A stretch of DNA of 64,000 nucleotides, from NCBI GenBank assembly GCA_029213005.1, contig JARGPI010000035.1, positions 1 to 64,000 on the forward strand, written 5' to 3'. The number at the start of each line of letters is the position of its first letter. Within the stretch, counting starts at the first letter, position 1. The translations under genes were made by a program, and so were the position numbers. The notes beneath the pieces are model-generated. The model saw only the letters and a program-made list of their open reading frames with translations, was not told where the DNA came from and ran no database searches. This stretch comes from Verrucomicrobiales bacterium. Lineage in GTDB: Bacteria > Verrucomicrobiota > Verrucomicrobiia > Verrucomicrobiales > DEV007. Shown here piece by piece: positions 36,303 through 43,910 of the stretch.

Positions 36303-36367
36303 AAGGAGGTGAGGCAGTATTGTCAGCCGAATCACCCTTGCATTTAGTCGGGTTGATCCAATTTTAG
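36303..36367 (+). promoter_or_regulatory. Perfect Shine-Dalgarno and 15-codon leader ORF before the nSTAND1 gene
   Basis: AAGGAGGTGA at 36303-36312 precedes TTG 36320, which opens a 15-codon frame (MSAESPLHLVGLIQF) ending in TAG at 36365-36367, seven bases before the nSTAND1 ATG. The leader is in the same frame as the main gene, and the main ATG has no Shine-Dalgarno of its own. Either a coupled leader peptide or an N-terminus cut off by an amber codon would explain this. Confidence 0.5.
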
Positions 36368-36373
36368 CCCAAC

Positions 36374-38713
36374 ATGAATCCGTCGCCTAAAACCATTTAT
36401 CTCAGCGCTGTAGAGTGGGAGTTTGAATCTTATAAAGATGAGTTAGCTCACGCCCTGACACGTCGGGGATTTCTCGTCAAAAGCAGAGAGGACTTCGTCG
36501 GTGGACGGGACAGGCTTGAGCAAATTGAGGCATTTATCCGTCAGAGCGACATTGTGATTTGTTTGGTCGGTGATCAATTCGGAGAAGAGCCCGATTCGGC
36601 TCAGGCTGCGGAGTTTGCCGATATCTCAAAAGGCCGGCATTCGTTCGCCCAATGGGAATTTTTCTTCGGAACTCATGTCGCCAAATCTATACACGTGTTT
36701 TATCCGGCGGCGAACACTCCTCCGGATAACCGGAATGACGAGGATGACAATCTGAAACAGCTCCAGATCGATTTCCGGAAGACCTGGGTCGAGACCGGAA
36801 ATGTAGCGGCTCTTGAATTTTCGGATTACAGCAGCCTCTGTGAAGAGGCTCTGGTGATTCCATCGCTCAATCCCAGTGCGACGGAGCCGGTTATCGCCCG
36901 GGCATTGAATCTGGATAATCCTTATGTCGGGCTGCGCTCTTTTTCCGAGGCGGACACTGATCGGTTTTTCGGCCGGAAGGCGTTAACTGATGAGATTATA
37001 TCCAAAGTAAAGGTATCTCCGGTTTTGACTCTGTTCGGCAGGTCGGGTAGTGGGAAAACTTCGGTGGTGAATGCAGGAGTGATACCGATTTTCCGGAAGC
37101 AAAATCCGACCAGCAAAGTCGCGGTATTCTCTCCGGGGAAACATCCCTTTAAAAGCATGGCTCGCGCTTTCGAAAAGCAGGGCTTTCCAGATGATTTAGT
37201 AGCTCTGGCTGGAGTTCCCTCGTCGCGGAAATTTCAGGAACTACTGAAACATCTCGGTAACGCCAAAGAGCCGGCTCTAATTTTTATCGACCAATTCGAA
37301 GAAATCTTTACCCGTCCGGAAAAGCATGAGGCGCCGGTCATTTTCCAGTTTGTTCAATCGCTAATCGATATTTCGCAAATTCCAAACAGTCCGGTGAGAC
37401 TTATTCTGGGACTGCGGGGCGACTTTATGGGAAGACTCAGTGAATTTCGAGGCCTCCCGGCGGCGCTCGATCAAAACCTCGTCAGAGTTACCCCGCCAAC
37501 CTGGGAGGAATTCTGTGAAATGGTCGAGATTCCGGCCGCCAATCACGGGGTGCGATTCGAGCCTAATTTGGTGGCCCGTATCGTCAGTCATGTCGAGGGA
37601 AAACCCCAGCGCCTGCCGTTTCTCCAATTTGCGCTGGAGCTGCTCTGGGAGGTTGAGAAAGCGGATCAGGGTCAGTTTGGTGTCGGGGTGGTAGTTGATG
37701 ACGATTTTGAGAAGATGGGCGGCCTCCACGATCGGAGAATCAATCGGGTTTCCTATCAGAAGATCAGCGGAGTGGAAGGCGCTCTGCCTGCGAAGATGGA
37801 GTCGGTATATGGAAAGCGAAATCCGGGTGAGTTACGCAGGATTCGTAATTTACTACTATCGTTTATATCGATTACAGAAACCGATCTGGGCTTGACGCCT
37901 GTTTCGCGATCGGAATCTCTGGCCAACCTGAAAAAAGCCTGCGGCATCGGAAGCCGTGCGCTGATCGAGGAGATGCTCAAAGAGAAATTGTTAGTCGAGT
38001 CCGCATCCAGCACGAATACTGATCCGGTATATGAAATTGCTCACGAAGCGTTAATTCTCGCCTGGAGCCACTTCGAGAACTGGGTAGGTGAAATCCGCGA
38101 AGCTGCGCAGATGAAGCGGGCTCTTTCCGTCGCCGCAGCCAAGTGGGAGGAAAAACGGTCTAAGGGCGAGAAAATCGGGCACCTCGACCTTTGGGGAGGG
38201 GCTAAATTACAACGGGCTCACGAATTTAATACCAAAGTAAACGGTTCCGCCCTGAGTGACTTCGCAAGGGTCGGCGGACTCAATGATACCGAGTTGGATT
38301 TTCTCACGGCGAGTAGTGATCGCTATGTCAAAGAATCCCATCACCAACTGAGTGAATCCGCTGCTAAATGGAAGAAGGAAAAATCGAAGGATCTGTTGTG
38401 GTCCGGAGCGCAGCTCAATCGCGCACTGGAACTGAATGAGGTTCAACCCGGGGCGGAGCAGAGCGAGTTCGGTCGAATCGGTGGGCTCGGTAAAACTGAG
38501 GAGAAGTTTCTGCAGCATAGCGAGAAAAACCGGCAGCCTTCCAAAAAGGGAATGGGTGTGGCTCTCGCTCTAACCTCCTGTGTTGCGATCCTTGCAATCT
38601 TTACTCCGCTGGGCGGTTTGTCGGAGCAGGCTCAAAATGCCTCGATGGGCGGGATTGAGAAGGTAAAGGGGCTGATAGAGAAATATCTACCCGCAGATAA
38701 TGCGGCGGATTAG
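36374..38713 (+). CDS. DUF4062-nSTAND1 ATPase with C-terminal membrane helix
   Basis: This 779-residue protein has an N-terminal DUF4062 domain (about 6-160; TIYLSAVEWEFESYKDELA, VICLVGDQFGEEP), a TIR-related fold used in conflict and sensing proteins. A novel-STAND type 1 NTPase follows: the NPYVGLRSFSEADTDRFFGR entry block, Walker A G222-RSGSGKTS230, Walker B FIDQFEE (304-310), and LGLRGDFMGRLSEF. After the winged-helix part come two copies of an AAKW...LxxGAxLxRAxEfN repeat (about 585-705), then one transmembrane helix (about 727-748) and a short acidic tail. STAND ATPases switch on oligomerisation upon ligand sensing and often act in anti-phage or cell-death pathways. No effector nuclease is fused here; DUF4062 may be the effector. 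The target is unknown. Confidence 0.8.
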   Translation: MNPSPKTIYLSAVEWEFESYKDELAHALTRRGFLVKSREDFVGGRDRLEQIEAFIRQSDIVICLVGDQFGEEPDSAQAAEFADISKGRHSFAQWEFFFGTHVAKSIHVFYPAANTPPDNRNDEDDNLKQLQIDFRKTWVETGNVAALEFSDYSSLCEEALVIPSLNPSATEPVIARALNLDNPYVGLRSFSEADTDRFFGRKALTDEIISKVKVSPVLTLFGRSGSGKTSVVNAGVIPIFRKQNPTSKVAVFSPGKHPFKSMARAFEKQGFPDDLVALAGVPSSRKFQELLKHLGNAKEPALIFIDQFEEIFTRPEKHEAPVIFQFVQSLIDISQIPNSPVRLILGLRGDFMGRLSEFRGLPAALDQNLVRVTPPTWEEFCEMVEIPAANHGVRFEPNLVARIVSHVEGKPQRLPFLQFALELLWEVEKADQGQFGVGVVVDDDFEKMGGLHDRRINRVSYQKISGVEGALPAKMESVYGKRNPGELRRIRNLLLSFISITETDLGLTPVSRSESLANLKKACGIGSRALIEEMLKEKLLVESASSTNTDPVYEIAHEALILAWSHFENWVGEIREAAQMKRALSVAAAKWEEKRSKGEKIGHLDLWGGAKLQRAHEFNTKVNGSALSDFARVGGLNDTELDFLTASSDRYVKESHHQLSESAAKWKKEKSKDLLWSGAQLNRALELNEVQPGAEQSEFGRIGGLGKTEEKFLQHSEKNRQPSKKGMGVALALTSCVAILAIFTPLGGLSEQAQNASMGGIEKVKGLIEKYLPADNAAD

Positions 38714-39897
38714 TGAGCCGACATTTTTGGGCTGACAAATTTCCGGGTGGGAGGCGGACAGTCTCGCTCCCGGGGATAGAAGACGAATCCCTTTTTCTCT
38801 ATCTTGTCGAGTAGAGAAATAAAGTCATCGCGGAGCTCCTCATTGTCGCGGAGCTCTTTTAGGAGACCGTCGCCCTGTTCCAGTCGTCCGGTAAAGGCAT
38901 CGGCATTGGCGAGGGTGCCCTGAAAGCGTAGCAGAGTGGTTTCAAACTGATCTATAGTGGGGTCAATTTTCTTCGCTGCGGATGCGAGATCGTCAAGTGC
39001 GTTGATCCCTTTGTCGAGATCGACATCGGTGTTTTCGATGGTTTGTCTGGCGACTCTGGCAGCGCTCTCGACCTCGGCGAGGGTGGACTGAGCTGAAGTC
39101 GTGAGTGGATCCAGCTTTGTGGACACTTCCCGCAGGTTCACGGCGGTCTTCCGGATTTCGACCAGTGAAGTGTCGGCTGAACCAAGTAAGGGATCGATTT
39201 TAGTGGAGAGTTCCTGGAGATTCAGAGAGGTTTTTCTGATCTCGTTAAGTGAATCGGTCACCGTCGTCATCAACGGGTCAAGCCCTTCGGAGGCTTTGTT
39301 GATCTTCGCGGAGGACTCAGCCAGATTGTCCATCATCTCATTAAAAGATTGGAGATTGTCCGCGCTGGTCAGGTAGTCGATCTTTTCGAAAGTTCGATCG
39401 AGATTTTTGATTGTGCGGTTGATTTCCGTCATGGTAACGCCCATTCCGGTAAGTAGACTTTCGACATTGGACTGTAATGCGACAAGTCCATCAGAATCGC
39501 CCATTGGCAGCGAACTGTCAGGTTCAATGAATTCGCCGGTAATTTCCGTGGGGAGAACGATTTTAACAAAACTGTCTCCCATCAGCCCTGTCGTGCCGAT
39601 CGTGATGACCGAGTCTTTCGGGATCTTGATATCCTCAAAAATAGCAAGGGGGAGTTCCAGCGCGGAGTAGTCGTCTTTCAGTTTCGGGGTATCCGAGACA
39701 TAACCAACCGAGAGTCCTCCAAGGCGGACCGGCACTCCTTTGCGAATTCCGTTCGCGTCGGAAATTTCCACCATCAGTTGATAGGTTCCTTTTAATCGCC
39801 CGTCGAGCTTTCCAAACTGTAGCATGAAACCTCCGATTGCCAGAATTCCGACAATCCCAAGTATACCTACTGATAGTTCTGTGCTGCGAGTTTTCAT
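38710..39897 (-). CDS. mlaD: MCE-domain lipid-binding protein (MlaD-like)
   Basis: This is a 395-residue membrane-anchored periplasmic protein. An N-terminal helix (about 9-27) precedes an MCE domain (about 38-120; GTYQLMVEISDANGIRKGVP, VITIGTTGLMGDSFVKI). A long helical region has two near-copies of SLxEIRKTxxNLxExSTKxDPL, suggesting a coiled-coil or needle extension. The C-terminus ends FVFYPRERDCPPPTRKFVSP. It forms the substrate-binding hexamer for the MlaFE-type transporter encoded just upstream on the same strand. The ATG overlaps the stop of a tiny leader frame (39914-39894). The stop overlaps that of the convergent nSTAND1 gene. Confidence 0.88.
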   Translation of the reverse strand: MKTRSTELSVGILGIVGILAIGGFMLQFGKLDGRLKGTYQLMVEISDANGIRKGVPVRLGGLSVGYVSDTPKLKDDYSALELPLAIFEDIKIPKDSVITIGTTGLMGDSFVKIVLPTEITGEFIEPDSSLPMGDSDGLVALQSNVESLLTGMGVTMTEINRTIKNLDRTFEKIDYLTSADNLQSFNEMMDNLAESSAKINKASEGLDPLMTTVTDSLNEIRKTSLNLQELSTKIDPLLGSADTSLVEIRKTAVNLREVSTKLDPLTTSAQSTLAEVESAARVARQTIENTDVDLDKGINALDDLASAAKKIDPTIDQFETTLLRFQGTLANADAFTGRLEQGDGLLKELRDNEELRDDFISLLDKIEKKGFVFYPRERDCPPPTRKFVSPKMSAH

Positions 39898-39976
39898 TTA
39901 AGAAACATATCCAAGTACTCTCCTAATATTATATATTCATAAAATCAAGATTTATTTATAGATAAATATAGTAATT
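39894..39976 (-). promoter_or_regulatory. AT-rich spacer with hairpin and six-codon leader before mlaD
   Basis: This 80-base gap between mlaF and mlaD is far more AT-rich than its surroundings. It holds a near-palindrome TATTTAT-AG-ATAAATA (39953-39968). On the minus strand AGGAG (39924-39920) is followed by a frame TTG-GAT-ATG-TTT-CTT-AAA-TGA, whose TGA overlaps the mlaD ATG. Differential expression or RNA processing within the operon could be set here. Confidence 0.35.
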
Positions 39977-40756
39977 CTATACTTTTTCACCTTTAGAGTG
40001 TTCGCTTCGGCCTAAAATGAAGTTTTTTATACTTGGGTCCGCCGAATTGTTGATCGCTTCAGGCGTTCCTGAAAAGTCAATTTTGCCGTTTTTTAACATC
40101 ACGACGCGGTCAGCGATCTGATTCATAGAGCTGATGTCATGCGTAACTACTATCGCGGTGGCGTTGTAGGCATCGACCATCTCGCGGATGAGTAGGTTAA
40201 TATCAGCTGCTGCTACCGGATCGAGACCGGCGGTGGGTTCGTCGCAGAGGATACAGTCGGGGTAGGTAATGGTCGCTCTGGCGAGAGCGACTCTTTTTCT
40301 CATGCCTCCGGAGAGGTTCATGGGTAGTTCGTCCATGTGTTCTTCCAGTCCCACCATTTTCAGGGCCTCGCGGGCTCGGTCTCTTAAATCATCGGTATCT
40401 TCGACTCCTTCTTCGGCGAGAGGAAACGTCACGTTGTCCGCAACGGTCAAAAAGTCGAACAGGGCGCCGTCCTGAAACAGGATTCCCATTTTTTTCCGGA
40501 ACGGCATCAGTTCGATATCCTCGAAATTTGTGATGTCGGTTCCCCGGATGAACACTTTTCCGGAGTCGGGTTTCATTAACCCGAGGAGGTGTCGAAGTAA
40601 TACACTTTTTCCTTCGCCACTGCGCCCCATGATAACAACACTTTCACCCTGCTGAACCTGGAGGTCGAGATCGTTGAAAATCAGTTGATCCCCCAGCGAT
40701 GTCACGAGGTTCCTTGCTTCGAAATACGGTTCTGAGTTCAGTTGAGTTTCAGTCAT
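39977..40756 (-). CDS. mlaF: ABC transporter ATP-binding protein, MlaF-like
   Basis: This is a 259-residue ATPase of the MCE/Mla phospholipid transport system. Walker A is GRSGEGKSV (about 45-53), the Q-loop is ILFQDGALFDFLTV, the signature is LSGGMRKRVALARA, Walker B is CILCDEPTAGLDPVAAA, and the H-loop is IVVTHDISS. The GALFDFLTVADNVTFPL block is typical of MlaF. I start at ATG 40756; residues read upstream to 41080 belong to another frame of the RND-MlaE gene. It is 11 bases after that gene and 79 bases before mlaD. Confidence 0.92.
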   Translation of the reverse strand: MTETQLNSEPYFEARNLVTSLGDQLIFNDLDLQVQQGESVVIMGRSGEGKSVLLRHLLGLMKPDSGKVFIRGTDITNFEDIELMPFRKKMGILFQDGALFDFLTVADNVTFPLAEEGVEDTDDLRDRAREALKMVGLEEHMDELPMNLSGGMRKRVALARATITYPDCILCDEPTAGLDPVAAADINLLIREMVDAYNATAIVVTHDISSMNQIADRVVMLKNGKIDFSGTPEAINNSADPSIKNFILGRSEHSKGEKV

Positions 40757-40767
40757 GTGCTTCGAAA

Positions 40768-43700
40768 TCAGTAGTTCTTGAGGTGCAGCGGGAAGAAAAG
40801 ATTCAGGGCCAGGGAAAGAAAGAGATTCATGATCACGACAATCAGCGCGGTCGCCACCACCGAGGATTTGATTGCCTTTCCGATTCCGTCCGTTCCTCCC
40901 GGAGTCCTCAGGCCCTGGTGGCAGGCGACGAGAACGACGATGACCCCGAAAAACACCCCTTTGGTGATACCGATAATCATATCCGGAATGTTGGTGTTGA
41001 TCCAGGTTTGATAGCTGTACCATTCCGAAGGAACCTTGAAGAGGTAAACCGCGATGTATTGGGAAGAGATAATCCCGCAACCCATCGCGATGACATTCAG
41101 AATCGGACTGGATATCAGCATGCCGGTGAGACGGGGAACCACTAGGTATTCGACCGGGTCAACGCCCATGCATTTTAAGGCATCGACCTGTTGTGAACTT
41201 TTCATCCCTCCAATCTGGGCAACCATAGCCGTCCCGACCCGTCCGGATATCATGAGGCCGGTAAGAACCGGGGCCAGCTCCCGGCAGACTGTTATCGACA
41301 CCACTGCCCCGACGGTAGTTCCGAGACCGTACCCGCTGAATGCGAAATACATCTGGGCCGCAAACACTGCCCCGGTAAAGATACCGGTGACAATGATCAA
41401 CAGTTGCGATTGGAGCCCGATCGATACGGCCTGTTCACAACAGAGTTTGATCCGTGGCTTAGAAGTCGAAAGAGTATAGAAACTGGTGACGGCAAATTTC
41501 CCCAAATCCGCAAGGTAGGTAGTGATGCCTATGAGGTAACGTCCGAAGGTTGCGACAGGATTCATTGAGAGTTTGATTTGAAATGGCATACTTTTCAGAT
41601 TCAGGCAACGAATCAGAGCAGGCAGAAAGATCAGGTCGCCGATCAGGGCGATTAGTAGAACCGTGGAGGAGAAGGTGGCAAATCGAACCGAGGGCTTGAA
41701 GTTACTTAGCAGAAAAGCCATCATCCCGATACTGATAATGAGCGTCGTCTGGAGAATGGCCCCGGCGCTGTTTTCGAAGGCGAAGCGGATGGATTTACCC
41801 AATTCGTGCTCCCGGTTAAATCCCCGGCCGAGCCAGGTTAGGAAGTGAACGGTGTCATCCACGGCGATACCGAAGGCAACCGCCGCAATCATCATGGTCG
41901 CGATATCAATTCGTTGACCCGCCCAGCCCATCAGGCCAAAGAACACTACGAGAGGAAATAGATTTCCCAGTATAGCAATGAGTCCCAGATTGAAGCACCG
42001 CAAAAAGATGATGATAATCGGGGTGATGATGACGAAAGCATAGAGAAAAGTTCTCAATAGCTGGGTGAGTAATCCGTCCTGAGCATCGGAGAAAAGTTTG
42101 TAAGCGCCGGTCAGTGTGATTTCGGGGCGTGGATCCAGTCGGGCCTCGGCTCTCTCAAGTAGAGGCTTGATGTGAGAAAAGAATTTGGAATCCTTTGGAT
42201 TGGCCGAGGGTGGGTGCCTGACACTGATTCGCCAATACTCCCGGTTGTTATCCACTTTTATCCAGTCGGATTTCCGTAGTTCGCCCAGCACCTTGGTATA
42301 AATAAACTCATTCGGAAAATTAGGGGCAGGTTTTCCGTCGACGATAAGGTCGGGTGCGCCTGCTGCGAAAATCGATGCGGAAAAAACGGCGTATTCGTCG
42401 TCGAGGGCTGCGATTTCCCGGGTGAGATCCTGTATGAGCTCAAAGCGTTCCACCGCGCGGACTTCTCGCATTCCCTCGGGGAAGCTTACGATAACTTCGG
42501 AAACCTGAGGGGAGCCGAAATGGTTGAGGAACCAGTCGTAATGCTGTCGAAATTCTGATTTCTCCGGGAAAAAGGTTTCCAGCCGGACATCTGACTGAAG
42601 ACGGGAGAGGCCGGTTCCACAGACGATCAAAAATACGGTCATCCCGATCGCGACATGGCGCCGGTACCGATTCGAGAGTAACATCAAAAACTCAATAAAG
42701 TGTTTTTCGAAGGGGAGGGGCTCTTTGACTTTGGGACGGAACAGGATCAGTACCGATGGCACGACCAGAATCACGGTGAGAGCGGCGCAGAAGACTCCGA
42801 TACTTCCATATAAAGCAAAATCGACGGCGACACCCAGGTTGCTGGTCGAAAGGGCGGCAAATCCTACGATAGTAGTGAGCGCGGCTGCTAAAGTCGGTAG
42901 CAATCCGACGTTGAGAGAATATCGCCAGGCACGGGTTTCGTCTTTATGTCGCAGCCAATCCTCGGAGTAGTAGTTAATGAAATGCACGGCATTCGACATG
43001 GCGAGCAACTGAGCGAGACTGGGAACCACCGCCAGCATATCTCCCAGGTCCTTGCCGCCATAGTGAATTGCGGCCATGCTCATGAGCGCCGCCATTCCAC
43101 TAACGATAAAGGAAAGCAGGGCCATCACCAGATTGCGAAGCAATACCAGGGCAACAATCAGGGAAACCATAGCCACAATCGGGGTGACGATGACGAGGGT
43201 GCGACGGGTTTCTTTACTGGCGCAAACGGATAGAAAGAGAGGTCCCGCATATTTCGGTTCGATATCGGAGCCGAGGAAAGCGGTGGTGTGCCGGTCTACA
43301 AATTCGAATGCTTCTTCCCGATGGGCTGCGCAGTATGCCGTTCCCTCAAAGACGATTACTCCGGTTTCCAGATCGGAGCCGATGAGGAAACCTTTGAGTT
43401 GTTCGTGCACTTTTTGATCGACCTCGGATTCGCTCAGTGCTCCGGGCCAAATTTGATCTCTGGTGTCTTCGTACGTGATTACGACTTTGAAAAAGCCGGG
43501 CCGACCTTCAGCTTCTGCGAGCGCCTTGTCTTTCTCAGTGAGGTGGTTGGCCAGGGCCTGAAGTTTCGGATCGTCGAAACGGCATCCTTCCCAGCTGACG
43601 AGTAACATGTCTTCGACCCCAAATTTGTGGGTGAAGTTTTGAAGGATTTTGCTATCACGAGTCCCCTCGGGTAGCCATAGACTGCTATCGCCACTCGATA

Positions 43701-43812
43701 TCGAAACATTCTTCAGATCTTTAATAAAGAATGCTGCCGCAATCGCGAAGGTTATTAACACCAAGCGCGCCCCGTTGTTCCATAGTCGGGCGTTATAGTC
43801 GGGTGATAGCAT
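40768..43812 (-). CDS. Fusion protein: RND/MMPL transporter plus MlaE permease
   Basis: This is a single 1014-residue frame. Residues about 1-755 are an RND-superfamily transporter of the MMPL/sterol-sensing type, with TM1, a large periplasmic loop, several TM helices, a second loop and further TM helices. Blocks include SLAQLLAMSNAVHFINYYSE and MIAAVAFGIAVDDTVHFLTW. Residues about 765-1014 are a complete MlaE permease with the diagnostic REL-APVLTGLMISGRVGTAM and KCMGVDPVEYLVVPRLTG. MlaE is usually a separate protein of about 260 residues, so this is a gene fusion; no stop or frameshift separates the parts. I choose ATG 43812 over GTG 43842. With mlaF and mlaD downstream it probably forms one lipid export/import machine. 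Confidence 0.88.
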   Translation of the reverse strand: MLSPDYNARLWNNGARLVLITFAIAAAFFIKDLKNVSISSGDSSLWLPEGTRDSKILQNFTHKFGVEDMLLVSWEGCRFDDPKLQALANHLTEKDKALAEAEGRPGFFKVVITYEDTRDQIWPGALSESEVDQKVHEQLKGFLIGSDLETGVIVFEGTAYCAAHREEAFEFVDRHTTAFLGSDIEPKYAGPLFLSVCASKETRRTLVIVTPIVAMVSLIVALVLLRNLVMALLSFIVSGMAALMSMAAIHYGGKDLGDMLAVVPSLAQLLAMSNAVHFINYYSEDWLRHKDETRAWRYSLNVGLLPTLAAALTTIVGFAALSTSNLGVAVDFALYGSIGVFCAALTVILVVPSVLILFRPKVKEPLPFEKHFIEFLMLLSNRYRRHVAIGMTVFLIVCGTGLSRLQSDVRLETFFPEKSEFRQHYDWFLNHFGSPQVSEVIVSFPEGMREVRAVERFELIQDLTREIAALDDEYAVFSASIFAAGAPDLIVDGKPAPNFPNEFIYTKVLGELRKSDWIKVDNNREYWRISVRHPPSANPKDSKFFSHIKPLLERAEARLDPRPEITLTGAYKLFSDAQDGLLTQLLRTFLYAFVIITPIIIIFLRCFNLGLIAILGNLFPLVVFFGLMGWAGQRIDIATMMIAAVAFGIAVDDTVHFLTWLGRGFNREHELGKSIRFAFENSAGAILQTTLIISIGMMAFLLSNFKPSVRFATFSSTVLLIALIGDLIFLPALIRCLNLKSMPFQIKLSMNPVATFGRYLIGITTYLADLGKFAVTSFYTLSTSKPRIKLCCEQAVSIGLQSQLLIIVTGIFTGAVFAAQMYFAFSGYGLGTTVGAVVSITVCRELAPVLTGLMISGRVGTAMVAQIGGMKSSQQVDALKCMGVDPVEYLVVPRLTGMLISSPILNVIAMGCGIISSQYIAVYLFKVPSEWYSYQTWINTNIPDMIIGITKGVFFGVIVVLVACHQGLRTPGGTDGIGKAIKSSVVATALIVVIMNLFLSLALNLFFPLHLKNY

Positions 43813-43855
43813 TATGTCGTATTTTCCGTATGAAAAATACACTGGTTACATAATG
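43810..43855. promoter_or_regulatory. Nested inverted repeats over the start of the RND-MlaE gene
   Basis: The outer arms CATTATGT (43810-43817) and ACATAATG (43848-43855) are perfect complements. Inside them GTATTTTCCG (43819-43828) and TGAAAAATAC (43831-43840) form an imperfect inner repeat. The structure covers the proposed start codon, so it could be an operator or an RNA structure controlling translation. Confidence 0.4.
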
Positions 43856-43910
43856 TAGGGTGAAAGCAAGTGTTTTACTAAAGAATAGTTAACAAATTGT
43901 TGGTGTTTCT

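Noticed and set aside
40757..41080. Long N-terminal extension of the MlaF reading frame
   Set aside because: It lies over the 3' end of the RND-MlaE gene in another frame and lacks ABC features; the true start is ATG 40756.
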